DNA of 64,000 nucleotides, from contig CP045205.1 of the NCBI GenBank assembly GCA_009363175.1, positions 2,294,001 through 2,358,000 of the forward strand, in the 5' to 3' direction. How positions within the stretch are numbered: the stretch's first letter is position 1; the number at the start of each line of letters is the position of its first letter. The notes below the pieces were generated by a model, which ran no database searches, was not told the origin of the DNA, and saw only the letters and a program-made list of their open reading frames with translations. Positions 53,211 through 61,249 of the stretch are shown piece by piece. Position numbers and translations under genes: made by a program. The DNA comes from Citrobacter telavivensis. GTDB lineage: Bacteria; Pseudomonadota; Gammaproteobacteria; Enterobacterales; Enterobacteriaceae.

Positions 53211-53273
53211 GAATTACACACCTGATTAACCATAAATTAACAACGTCAGTGTAAAGTTATATGACAACAAATT

Positions 53274-53291
53274 GAATTGGTAAGCCGAATT
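53274..53291. promoter_or_regulatory. UxuR/ExuR-like operator, yeiQ side
   Basis: GAATTGGTAAGCCGAATT matches the hexuronate-repressor consensus AAATTGGTATACCAATTT at 13 of 18 positions by my count. It lies 64 bp upstream of the yeiQ start. Confidence 0.45.
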
Positions 53292-53302
53292 TATCCGGGT
53301 AA

Positions 53303-53318
53303 TGTGAGCTAGATCAAT
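53303..53318. promoter_or_regulatory. CRP-like site between yeiQ and uxuA
   Basis: TGTGA-GCTAGA-TCAAT: a perfect left half and three of five in the right half of the CRP consensus, centrally placed in the divergent promoter region. Catabolite control is expected for hexuronate genes. Confidence 0.5.
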
Positions 53319-53383
53319 CAATCATGCCCCTTTTATTGATCACCTCACAGAAGCCTGTATGGTAGTCGTCATTCAGGTAAGCT

Positions 53384-53401
53384 AATTTGGTATAACAACT
53401 T
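53384..53401. promoter_or_regulatory. UxuR/ExuR-like operator, uxuA side
   Basis: AATTTGGTATAACAACTT matches the hexuronate-repressor consensus AAATTGGTATACCAATTT at 15 of 18 positions. It is 14 bp before the uxuA start, so bound repressor would block transcription there. Confidence 0.65.
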
Positions 53402-53415
53402 TGTGAGGTAAAGCA

Positions 53416-54606
53416 ATGGAACAAACCTGGCGTTGGTACGGGCCTAACGATCCGGTATCGCTTGATGATGTGCGTCAGGCTGGCGCAACGGGCGTTGTGA
53501 CGGCATTGCACCACATTCCGAACGGCGACGTGTGGCCGGTCGAAGAGATTAAAAAGCGTCAGGCAATTCTGGCGGAAAAAGGGTTAACCTGGTCGGTTGT
53601 CGAAAGTATTCCGGTTCACGAAGAGATCAAGACTCGCTCCGGTCAGTATCAGGCATGGATAGCGAATTATCAGCAGAGCATCCGCAATCTGGCGGCCTGC
53701 GGCATCGACACCGTCTGCTACAACTTCATGCCGATTCTGGACTGGACGCGTACCGACCTCGAGTACGAATTGCCGGACGGCTCGAAAGCGCTACGTTTCG
53801 ATCAAATAGCCTTTGCTGCTTTTGAGTTGCATATCCTCAAGCGTGCGGGAGCTGAAGCGGACTATAGCGAAGAAGAACAGCGTCAGGCTCAGGCGTATTT
53901 CACTGCCATGAGCGATGCGGATATCGAAAAACTGACCCGCAATATCATTGCCGGTTTGCCCGGCGCAGAAGAGGGTTATACCCTCGATCGGTTCCGTGCG
54001 CGTCTGGCCGAGTATGACGGCATCAGCAAAGACGATCTGCGTGACAATATGGCAGTGTTCCTGCGCGCGATTGTCCCGGTGGCTGAAGAAGTGGGCGTAC
54101 GCCTGGCGGTGCATCCTGACGATCCACCGCGTCCGATTCTCGGATTGCCGCGCATTGTCTCTACCATTGAAGATATGCAGTGGCTGAAAGAGACGGTCGA
54201 TAGCATCTACAACGGCTTCACTATGTGCACGGGATCATACGGTGTTCGCGCGGATAACGATCTGGTAAAAATGATCGAAACCTTTGGCGATCGTATCCAC
54301 TTTACCCACTTGCGCTCGACGTGCCGCGAAGAGAACCCGAAAACCTTCCATGAAGGCGCGCACCTGCAAGGGGATGTGAACATGGTGGCGGTGGTAACGG
54401 CGATTCTGACCGAAGAGCAGCGCCGTAAGAAGGCGGGTGATTTACGTCCAATACCGATGCGTCCCGATCACGGTCATCAGATGCTGGACGATCTGCATAA
54501 GAAAACCAATCCGGGCTACTCTGCGATTGGGCGTCTGAAAGGGCTGGCGGAAGTGCGCGGTGTTGAACTGGCGCTGAAAATGACCCAGTTCCGCGACCTG
54601 CTGTAA
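53416..54606 (+). CDS. uxuA: Mannonate dehydratase UxuA
   Basis: Dehydrates D-mannonate to 2-keto-3-deoxygluconate in glucuronate breakdown. 396 residues (394 in E. coli UxuA). The xylose-isomerase-like fold shows TWRWYGPNDPVSLDDVRQAGATG, NFMPILDWTRTDLEY, AVHPDDPPRPILGLPRIV and PMRPDHGHQMLDD, with the metal-binding His/Cys/Asp residues. GAGGTA ribosome-binding site. Not at this locus in E. coli K-12. The C-terminus differs (ALKMTQFRDLL), so it may be a paralogue of a uxuA elsewhere rather than a moved copy. Confidence 0.95.
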   Translation: MEQTWRWYGPNDPVSLDDVRQAGATGVVTALHHIPNGDVWPVEEIKKRQAILAEKGLTWSVVESIPVHEEIKTRSGQYQAWIANYQQSIRNLAACGIDTVCYNFMPILDWTRTDLEYELPDGSKALRFDQIAFAAFELHILKRAGAEADYSEEEQRQAQAYFTAMSDADIEKLTRNIIAGLPGAEEGYTLDRFRARLAEYDGISKDDLRDNMAVFLRAIVPVAEEVGVRLAVHPDDPPRPILGLPRIVSTIEDMQWLKETVDSIYNGFTMCTGSYGVRADNDLVKMIETFGDRIHFTHLRSTCREENPKTFHEGAHLQGDVNMVAVVTAILTEEQRRKKAGDLRPIPMRPDHGHQMLDDLHKKTNPGYSAIGRLKGLAEVRGVELALKMTQFRDLL

Positions 54607-54622
54607 GAGCGAAAATGACAAA

Positions 54623-54644
54623 AAGGACAGCTCAGGCTGTCCTT
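54623..54644. terminator. Bidirectional terminator between uxuA and efpL
   Basis: AAGGACAG (54623-54630), loop CTCAGG, CTGTCCTT (54637-54644): a perfect 8-bp stem. T-tracts lie on both sides (CTTTA to the right; five T on the minus strand). Confidence 0.85.
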
Positions 54645-54663
54645 CTTTACATACATGCAAAAC

Positions 54664-55236
54664 TTAATCCGCGCGACCCATATAACGGCGCTCTTCAATA
54701 TGAATGCGGATTTTTTCACCGGCGCTCAGGTATTCAGGAACCAGAATGACCAGACCGGTACTCAGCGTCGCTGGCTTGTTGCGCGCACTGGCGGAAGCAC
54801 CTTTAATACCAGGAGCGGTTTCCACGATTTCCAGATCAACCGTCTGTGGCAGTTCGAGCGCCAGCAGCTGACCGTCCCAGGTTAATACCTGCATATCCGG
54901 CATCCCGCCTTCCGGAATAAACAGCAGCTCTTCTTCGATCTGATCTTTAGTGAAGGTATAGGGCGTGTAATCTTCTTTATCCATGAACACGTATTCGTTG
55001 CCATCGACATAGGAGAAGTCAACGCCACGGCGGCTCAGGGTGACGGTATCTACAATGTCATCGCCCTTGAAACGTTCTTCCACTTTCAGACCGGTACGGA
55101 CATCGGAGAAACGCATTTTGTACAGCGTTGCTGCGCCACGGGCGGTCGGGGACTGAATATCGATATCTTTCACAATCAGCAGCTTGCCGTTGTAATTCAG
55201 TACCATACCTTTTTTGATTTCGTTCGCTCTTGGCAT
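54664..55236 (-). CDS. efpL: Elongation factor P-like protein EfpL (YeiP)
   Basis: Paralogue of EF-P that relieves ribosome stalling at proline-rich and other motifs. 190 residues with three beta-barrel domains. The tip loop of domain I reads SPTARGAATLYK, carrying an unmodified arginine near residue 33 in place of the EF-P lysine, and is longer than in EF-P, the EfpL hallmark. The start ATG at 55236 matches E. coli. Confidence 0.96.
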   Translation of the reverse strand: MPRANEIKKGMVLNYNGKLLIVKDIDIQSPTARGAATLYKMRFSDVRTGLKVEERFKGDDIVDTVTLSRRGVDFSYVDGNEYVFMDKEDYTPYTFTKDQIEEELLFIPEGGMPDMQVLTWDGQLLALELPQTVDLEIVETAPGIKGASASARNKPATLSTGLVILVPEYLSAGEKIRIHIEERRYMGRAD

Positions 55237-55314
55237 CGAAAAGATCCTGTTATAGAGATTAGCTAAATTATCGCGTCAAACTACTCGCGCCGGGTCATTC
55301 AGGCAAGCGGAATT

Positions 55315-55340
55315 CACCTTTTGCTGGTGCAAAAAAGGTG
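55315..55340. promoter_or_regulatory. Inverted repeat upstream of yeiW
   Basis: CACCTTTT (55315-55322) and AAAAGGTG (55333-55340) are exact complements 10 bases apart, lying between efpL and yeiW starts. It could be an operator or a hairpin; its regulator is unknown. Confidence 0.35.
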
Positions 55341-55386
55341 GTACTGTGCGCGCCTGTCCGGTGGTCATAATAAAGAGAGTCAGACT

Positions 55387-55641
55387 ATGGAATGCCGTCC
55401 GGATTGTGGGGCGTGTTGCACCGCACCATCGATTTCCAGTCCCATCCCCGGCATGCCTGAGGGCAAGCCCGCCAATACGCCGTGTATCCAGCTTGATGAA
55501 CACATGCGATGTAAAATTTTCGCGTCTCCACTGCGGCCAAAAGTGTGCTCCGGACTGCAGCCAAGTGCGGAAATGTGCGGCGAATCGACTCGCCAGGCGA
55601 TGACTTGGCTTATTGAACTGGAGGCGCTGACGGCGCCTTAA
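55387..55641 (+). CDS. yeiW: UPF0153 cysteine-cluster protein YeiW
   Basis: Small 84-residue protein of the YkgJ/UPF0153 type, probably binding zinc or an Fe-S cluster. Cysteines at CRPDCGACC near the start and CIQLDE, RCKIF and KVC further on make the cluster. The ATG at 55387 gives the E. coli start MECRP; the frame extends upstream but without conservation. Its stop overlaps the convergent setB stop by four bases. Confidence 0.92.
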   Translation: MECRPDCGACCTAPSISSPIPGMPEGKPANTPCIQLDEHMRCKIFASPLRPKVCSGLQPSAEMCGESTRQAMTWLIELEALTAP

Positions 55642-56819
55642 ACATCCTTAATACGCGTCAGGCAAACCATCGTGGCGATAATCATCACCAGCGCAAACCA
55701 GAAGACGGCATGGTAGTTCCAGATTTCTGCGGCAATGCCCGCCAGTGACCCGGCGATAATCCAGCCGACGCGGATGGTATTAGTGTAGAGCGTTGTCGCT
55801 GACCCCGCCTGACCCGGCATCAGATCCTGAAAATAGAGCATGCCGATCCCGCCGAGAATACCGATGTAGATGGCGTTCAGCAGTTGTAAACCCAACAGCA
55901 CCACAGGGGAGTGCGCGACCAGCATTCCTGCGTAAAAGCAAAAACCGGCGGCGACCGCAATGCACATTAGCAGGCGTTTGCCCAGCCGTTTTGCGAAGTA
56001 GCCGGCAATCAGCATCGTCGGGATTTCCAGTCCGGCCGCCGTACCCATCATCACGCCCGCCAGTTTTTCCGGCAGATGCAGCTCATTAATAATAAACAGC
56101 GGCATATTAATGATATACAGGCTGTTGGTGCCCCACATTAAGGTGCAAATCGCAAACAGTAACAGGGTATCCCGACGGTTTCGACGCGGCGCTTCCAGCG
56201 TACCGGTGGCCAGTGTGGTTTCTTTACGCATAGACGGTAAGAAAAACCACACCATCGCGCCGCAAACCACAAACGCCACTGCGGCGCTGAGGTACATCAC
56301 CGTAAAGCTGAAACCCATCGCCAGCGCGTAAGCCAACGGCGGACCTATCACCCACGCAAGTGAAACCTGGGCGCGCAGTATGGAACTGAACATTACCGCT
56401 TCACGACCTGTGCGGTCAGCATGTTCGCGGGCGAGAGCAAACATTTGCGGGTTGGCGGTCGAGCCAAAGCTGCTGAGAAACACGCCGACAAACAGCAGGA
56501 TAAAGTAGTTACGATTCCAGGCAAATAACACGCACGCCAGCATGCCCAGTGCACAGCAGAAGACGATCAGCTGTTTGCGATCGCCTTTTCTGTCTGAACG
56601 TCCTGCCAGAAACTGGCTGACCAGAATGCCGATCACCGCACTGCCGGTAAAAAAGAAACCGACCATCCCCGGGCGCGCATGGACTTCATCGGTCAGAAAG
56701 AGGCTCAGCGTGGGGGTTTGTAGCGCACCTGCAATACCGGTGAGAAAGGCGACAATAAGGAAAGCCGTAGACGTCAGGTCAAACGTTTTTGGCGTGGCGG
56801 CAGCGGGGGTGTTGTGCAT
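55638..56819 (-). CDS. setB: Sugar efflux MFS transporter SetB
   Basis: Exports lactose, glucose and other sugars. 393 residues with 12 helices. The SET-family start TSTAFLIVAFLTGIAGALQTP is present, with GRSDRKGDRKQLIVF as motif A (about 72-86) and QDLMPGQAGSATTLYTNT near 335. Divergent from fruB with a 369-bp gap. Confidence 0.95.
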   Translation of the reverse strand: MHNTPAAATPKTFDLTSTAFLIVAFLTGIAGALQTPTLSLFLTDEVHARPGMVGFFFTGSAVIGILVSQFLAGRSDRKGDRKQLIVFCCALGMLACVLFAWNRNYFILLFVGVFLSSFGSTANPQMFALAREHADRTGREAVMFSSILRAQVSLAWVIGPPLAYALAMGFSFTVMYLSAAVAFVVCGAMVWFFLPSMRKETTLATGTLEAPRRNRRDTLLLFAICTLMWGTNSLYIINMPLFIINELHLPEKLAGVMMGTAAGLEIPTMLIAGYFAKRLGKRLLMCIAVAAGFCFYAGMLVAHSPVVLLGLQLLNAIYIGILGGIGMLYFQDLMPGQAGSATTLYTNTIRVGWIIAGSLAGIAAEIWNYHAVFWFALVMIIATMVCLTRIKDV

Positions 56820-57088
56820 GTTCTGGTATCAGTAGTGTGATGAGACGCGGAGTTTACGCCGCTTAGCTGAAAATAAACAGATGACTAAATCAAAATCGCC
56901 ACGAAAAATCAAAATGGCATTTCACTCTGGCAATGCGGTTAGCTGACGCTGCTGAACCTTAAACGAAATAGCGCTGTATTTGCTTCAGCACCTTTTCGAT
57001 AATGAGGCAAAAATGTGCATTGCTTCTAAATTTTGCGATCAAAAATGCAACTTTTCTTGCGTGCTGAAGCAGAAAGAGCAAGACTTCT

Positions 57089-57100
57089 TGAAACGTTTCA
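57089..57100. promoter_or_regulatory. Cra (FruR) operator 1
   Basis: TGAAACGTTTCA, an exact 12-bp palindrome matching the Cra consensus, with flanks CT and GC typical of strong sites. 89 bp upstream of fruB. Confidence 0.9.
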
Positions 57101-57155
57101 GCGCTGTCGAGTTTCAGTTGAGGAAACCGTATAGCGTCTTTTTTCTCATGTAAGC

Positions 57156-57167
57156 TGAATCGTTTCA
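57156..57167. promoter_or_regulatory. Cra (FruR) operator 2
   Basis: TGAATCGTTTCA, one change from the perfect palindrome, 21 bp before the fruB ATG. Two operators are also found at E. coli fruB. Fructose-1-phosphate would relieve repression. Confidence 0.85.
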
Positions 57168-57188
57168 ATTCAGCAGGAGAGGAGAACC

Positions 57189-58319
57189 ATGTTTCAGTTA
57201 TCCGTTCAGGACATTCATCCGGGCGAGCAGGCCGGAGACAAACAAGAAGCTATCCGTCAGGTCGCCGCTGCGTTAGTGCAGGCCGGTAACGTAGCGGACG
57301 GCTACGTAGACGGCATGCTCGCTCGCGAGCAGCAGACTTCCACTTTTCTCGGCAACGGGATTGCGATTCCACACGGCACCACCGATACCCGCGATCAAGT
57401 GCTGAAAACCGGCGTTCAGGTTTTTCAGTTCCCGCAGGGCGTGACCTGGGGTGACGGTCAGGTGGCTTACGTGGCGATTGGTATTGCCGCCAGCTCCGAT
57501 GAGCACCTTGGTTTACTGCGTCAACTGACGCACGTGCTGAGTGACGACTCCGTGGCTGAACAGCTTAAGTCAGCGACCACGGCGGAAGAACTGCGTGCGT
57601 TGCTGATGGGCGAAAAGCAGAGTGAGCCGTTGAAGCTCGACAACGAGACGCTGATGCTGGATGTCGCTGCGACCGACTTAGTGACGTTGCAGGCGCTGAA
57701 CGCGGCGCGTCTGAAAGAGGCGGGCGCGGTAGATGCGGCGTTTGTCGCGAAAGTGATTAACGATCGGCCGATGAACCTGGGGCAAGGGATCTGGCTGAGC
57801 GACAGTGCTGAAGGCAACTTGCGCAGCGCTGTGGCGGTGAGCCGTGCGGCGAATGCCTTTGACGTCGAGGGCGAAAAGGCGGCACTGCTGGTGACCGTCG
57901 CCATGGCTGACGATCGGCCTGTTGAGGTGCTGAAGCGTCTGGGCGATCTGCTGCTGGACACGAAAGCTGACCGTCTGCTGAACGCTGATGCGGCCACCGT
58001 ACTGGCGCTGCTGACCAGCGATGACGCGCTGACGGATGATGTGCTGAACGCCGAGTTCGTCGTTCGTAATGAGCACGGCCTGCATGCCCGTCCGGGGACC
58101 ATGCTGGTCAATACGATTAAACAATTTAACAGTGAAATTACCGTGGCAAACCTTGATGGAACCGGCAAACCGGCAAATGGACGTAGTCTGATGAAAGTGG
58201 TGGCTCTGGGCGTGAAGAAAGGGCATCGCCTGCGCTTTACGGCGCAGGGGGCTGATGCTGAGCAGGCGCTGAAAGCAATTGGCGAGGCCATCGCTGCCGG
58301 TCTCGGGGAGGGCGCATAA
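57189..58319 (+). CDS. fruB: Fructose PTS multiphosphoryl transfer protein FruB (EIIA-FPr)
   Basis: Cytoplasmic phosphocarrier for fructose uptake. 376 residues: EIIA-Fru domain (about 1-145) with phospho-histidine in GIAIPHGT near 62, a central M region, and a C-terminal HPr-like FPr domain (about 285-376) with NEHGLHARPGT, whose histidine near 299 is phosphorylated. ATG at 57189 with AGGAGAGGAG. The stop overlaps the fruK ATG. Confidence 0.97.
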   Translation: MFQLSVQDIHPGEQAGDKQEAIRQVAAALVQAGNVADGYVDGMLAREQQTSTFLGNGIAIPHGTTDTRDQVLKTGVQVFQFPQGVTWGDGQVAYVAIGIAASSDEHLGLLRQLTHVLSDDSVAEQLKSATTAEELRALLMGEKQSEPLKLDNETLMLDVAATDLVTLQALNAARLKEAGAVDAAFVAKVINDRPMNLGQGIWLSDSAEGNLRSAVAVSRAANAFDVEGEKAALLVTVAMADDRPVEVLKRLGDLLLDTKADRLLNADAATVLALLTSDDALTDDVLNAEFVVRNEHGLHARPGTMLVNTIKQFNSEITVANLDGTGKPANGRSLMKVVALGVKKGHRLRFTAQGADAEQALKAIGEAIAAGLGEGA

Positions 58320-59257
58320 TGAGCAGACGTGTTGCTACGATCACGCTAAACCCGGCCTACGATCTGGTGGGGTTCTGTCCTGAAATCGAACGCGGTGAAG
58401 TTAACCTGGTGAAAACCACCGGTCTGCACGCGGCGGGTAAAGGGATCAACGTGGCAAAAGTGCTGAAGGACCTCGGGATCGACGTAACGGTCGGTGGTTT
58501 CCTCGGCAAAGATAACCAGGACGGTTTTCAGCAGTTGTTCAGCGAGCTGGGTATTGCTAACCGTTTTCAGGTGGTGCAGGGGCGTACCCGCATCAACGTC
58601 AAGCTGACGGAAAAAGATGGTGAAGTCACCGACTTCAACTTCTCCGGTTTTGAGGTTACGCCTGCCGACTGGGAGCGTTTTGTTAATGATTCCCTGAGCT
58701 GGCTGGGTCAGTTTGACATGGTGTGCGTCAGCGGCAGTTTACCGTCCGGCGTAAGCCCGGAAGCGTTTACCGACTGGATGACGCGTCTGCGCAGTCAGTG
58801 TCCATGCATTATCTTTGATAGTAGCCGTGAAGCACTGGTTGCAGGACTGAAAGCCGCGCCGTGGCTGGTAAAACCAAACCGTCGCGAACTGGAAATCTGG
58901 GCTGGTCGCAAGCTGCCGGAAATGAAAGATGTGATTGAGGCAGCGCATGCGTTACGTGAACAGGGTATCGCGCATGTGGTGATCTCCCTGGGCGCGGAAG
59001 GTGCGCTGTGGGTGAATGCCTCAGGAGAATGGCTCGCCAAACCGCCTTCGGTGGATGTGGTTAGCACCGTGGGGGCAGGGGATTCAATGGTCGGCGGCCT
59101 GATTTACGGTTTGCTGATGCGCGAATCCAGTGAACATACGCTGCGTCTGGCGACAGCCGTCGCTGCGCTGGCGGTCAGTCAGAGCAATGTCGGTATTACC
59201 GATCGTCCGCAGTTGGCCGCAATGATGGCGCGTGTCGACTTACAACCGTTTAACTGA
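58319..59257 (+). CDS. fruK: 1-phosphofructokinase FruK
   Basis: PfkB-family kinase that makes fructose 1,6-bisphosphate from fructose 1-phosphate. 312 residues. LHAAGKGINVAKVL near 37-50, and the C-terminal PfkB signature STVGAGDSMVGGL near 244-256, with the catalytic aspartate in GAGDS. Second gene of fruBKA; start coupled to fruB (TAATG). Confidence 0.97.
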   Translation: MSRRVATITLNPAYDLVGFCPEIERGEVNLVKTTGLHAAGKGINVAKVLKDLGIDVTVGGFLGKDNQDGFQQLFSELGIANRFQVVQGRTRINVKLTEKDGEVTDFNFSGFEVTPADWERFVNDSLSWLGQFDMVCVSGSLPSGVSPEAFTDWMTRLRSQCPCIIFDSSREALVAGLKAAPWLVKPNRRELEIWAGRKLPEMKDVIEAAHALREQGIAHVVISLGAEGALWVNASGEWLAKPPSVDVVSTVGAGDSMVGGLIYGLLMRESSEHTLRLATAVAALAVSQSNVGITDRPQLAAMMARVDLQPFN

Positions 59258-59273
59258 CAGCAGGAGAGGCATA

Positions 59274-60965
59274 ATGAAAACGCTGCTGATTATTGACGCT
59301 AACCTCGGGCAGGCCCGCGCTTATATGGCGAAAACTCTGCTCGGTGCGGCGGCGAATAAAGCAAATCTGGAAATCATCGACAATCCAAATGACGCTGAAC
59401 TGGCGATCGTATTGGCCGATGCCATCCCTAATGACAACGCGTTGAACGGCAAAAAAGTCTGGTTAGGCGATATTGCCCGGGCGGTTGCGCACCCTGAACT
59501 GTTTCTTAGCGAAGCCAAAGGTCATGCTAAGCCATACAGCGCACCGGTTGCCGTAGCGTCTGTAGCCACGACCAATGGCCCGAAACGTGTTGTGGCCGTG
59601 ACGGCGTGCCCGACCGGCGTCGCGCATACCTTTATGGCGGCGGAAGCGATCGAAACCGAAGCGAAAAAACGCGGCTGGTGGGTGAAAGTCGAAACCCGTG
59701 GTTCTGTGGGCGCCGGCAATGCCATTACGCCGGAAGAAGTGGCGCAGGCTGATCTGGTCATTGTGGCGGCAGACATTGAAGTGGATCTGGCAAAATTTGC
59801 CGGTAAACCAATGTACCGTACTTCTACGGGTCTGGCGCTGAAGAAAACCGCGCAGGAACTGGACAATGCCGTGGCGCAAGCCGTGGTGTATGAGCCAACC
59901 GGCAAAGCGCAGGCTGCGGCGAATGAAGGGAAAAAAGAGAGTGCAGGCGCGTATCGTCACCTGTTGACGGGCGTTTCCTACATGCTGCCGATGGTGGTTG
60001 CCGGTGGTCTGTGTATCGCGCTCTCCTTTGCTTTTGGTATCGAAGCGTTCAAAGTCGAAGGGACGCTGGCGGCGGCGCTGATGCAGATTGGCGGCGGTTC
60101 AGCCTTTGCATTGATGGTGCCGGTTCTGGCGGGATACATTGCCTTCTCGATTGCTGACCGTCCGGGCCTGACGCCGGGTCTCATCGGCGGTATGCTCGCC
60201 GTCAGCACGGGTTCAGGCTTTATTGGCGGGATCATTGCGGGTTTCCTCGCAGGCTATGTGGCGAAGGCCATCAGCACGAAGCTGAAGCTGCCGCAGAGTA
60301 TGGAAGCGCTGAAACCGATCCTGATCATTCCGCTTATCTCCAGCCTCGTGGTCGGTCTGGCCATGATCTACCTCATCGGTAAACCGGTCGCCGGGATCCT
60401 CGAAGGGTTAACGCACTGGCTGCAAACCATGGGGACGGCGAATGCGGTACTGCTGGGGGCAATCCTTGGCGGGATGATGTGTACCGACATGGGTGGCCCA
60501 GTTAACAAAGCGGCGTACGCGTTTGGCGTTGGTCTGTTGAGTACACAAACGTATGCGCCAATGGCGGCCATTATGGCGGCAGGCATGGTGCCGCCGCTGG
60601 CGCTGGGACTGGCAACGATTGTTGCGCGTCGTAAGTTCGACAAGGCGCAGCAGGAAGGGGGTAAAGCGGCGCTGGTACTCGGCCTGTGCTTTATCACCGA
60701 AGGGGCTATTCCTTTCGCCGCGCGCGATCCGATGCGTGTTCTGCCGTGCTGTATTGTTGGCGGCGCGTTGACGGGAGCAATCTCTATGGCGGTCGGTGCA
60801 AAACTGATGGCACCGCATGGCGGTCTGTTTGTTCTGCTGATCCCTGGTGCAATTACCCCGGTGTTGGGATACCTGATTGCCATTGTTGCCGGTACGCTGG
60901 TGGCGGGTCTGGCCTATGCCTTCCTGAAACGCCCGGAAGAGGATGCAGTCGCCAAAGCGGCATAA
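59274..60965 (+). CDS. fruA: Fructose PTS EIIB'BC component FruA
   Basis: Membrane transporter that imports fructose as fructose 1-phosphate. 563 residues from the ATG at 59274, with CAGGAGAGG upstream. N-terminal degenerate EIIB' (about 1-100), EIIB with phospho-cysteine in TACPTGVAHTFMAA near 112, then EIIC membrane domain (about 230-555), including GGMMCTDMGGPVNKAA. An upstream frame from 59232 is not conserved. Ends the operon. Confidence 0.97.
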   Translation: MKTLLIIDANLGQARAYMAKTLLGAAANKANLEIIDNPNDAELAIVLADAIPNDNALNGKKVWLGDIARAVAHPELFLSEAKGHAKPYSAPVAVASVATTNGPKRVVAVTACPTGVAHTFMAAEAIETEAKKRGWWVKVETRGSVGAGNAITPEEVAQADLVIVAADIEVDLAKFAGKPMYRTSTGLALKKTAQELDNAVAQAVVYEPTGKAQAAANEGKKESAGAYRHLLTGVSYMLPMVVAGGLCIALSFAFGIEAFKVEGTLAAALMQIGGGSAFALMVPVLAGYIAFSIADRPGLTPGLIGGMLAVSTGSGFIGGIIAGFLAGYVAKAISTKLKLPQSMEALKPILIIPLISSLVVGLAMIYLIGKPVAGILEGLTHWLQTMGTANAVLLGAILGGMMCTDMGGPVNKAAYAFGVGLLSTQTYAPMAAIMAAGMVPPLALGLATIVARRKFDKAQQEGGKAALVLGLCFITEGAIPFAARDPMRVLPCCIVGGALTGAISMAVGAKLMAPHGGLFVLLIPGAITPVLGYLIAIVAGTLVAGLAYAFLKRPEEDAVAKAA

Positions 60966-60983
60966 TGTTATCGCGTCATACAA

Positions 60984-61010
60984 GGGCAGAGCGTTCTCTG
61001 CCCTTTTTTT
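60984..61010 (+). terminator. fruBKA terminator
   Basis: GGGCAGAG (60984-60991), loop CGTT, CTCTGCCC (60996-61003), then seven T (61004-61010). Confidence 0.95.
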
Positions 61011-61073
61011 ATCTTCGTTTTGTGCCCTTCCTCGCAAATTTTTCCTCGCTTACAAACTGTATCTATAAAAAAT

Positions 61074-61089
61074 TGTGATTCTGTTCATA
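61074..61089. promoter_or_regulatory. CRP-like site upstream of psuK
   Basis: TGTGA-TTCTGT-TCATA matches the CRP consensus in nine of ten half-site positions. 161 bp upstream of psuK. Confidence 0.5.
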
Positions 61090-61148
61090 TCTGGCGGTTT
61101 TAGCCCTTGCCAGTGCGTTTACTTTCATCAAAACAAGTTTACTATGAA

Positions 61149-61172
61149 CACATGTTTGAATGTAAACATGTG
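61149..61172. promoter_or_regulatory. 24-bp palindrome, probable operator of the psu operon
   Basis: CACATGTTT (61149-61157), spacer GAATGT, AAACATGTG (61164-61172): perfect 9-bp arms, 78 bp upstream of psuK. Size and symmetry fit a dimeric repressor or activator; the identity of the protein is unknown. Confidence 0.6.
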
Positions 61173-61222
61173 CTCTAATAAGTTGTTTGAGCCGTGAATA
61201 GATCTTAACGATCTCATTGTCA

Positions 61223-61238
61223 TGGTATTTTCATACCA
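61223..61238. promoter_or_regulatory. Hairpin at the psuK ribosome-binding site
   Basis: TGGTAT (61223-61228), loop TTTC, ATACCA (61233-61238), directly against the AGGAGA ribosome-binding site of psuK (61238-61243). It could mask translation initiation or be a second operator. Confidence 0.35.
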
Positions 61239-61249
61239 GGAGATGTGCT

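Larger units (their letters stand above)
56820..57188. promoter_or_regulatory. setB-fruB divergent promoter region
   Basis: 369 bp including two Cra operators, listed separately, on the fruB side. The setB half has no recognised site. No additional gene is visible. Confidence 0.6.
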
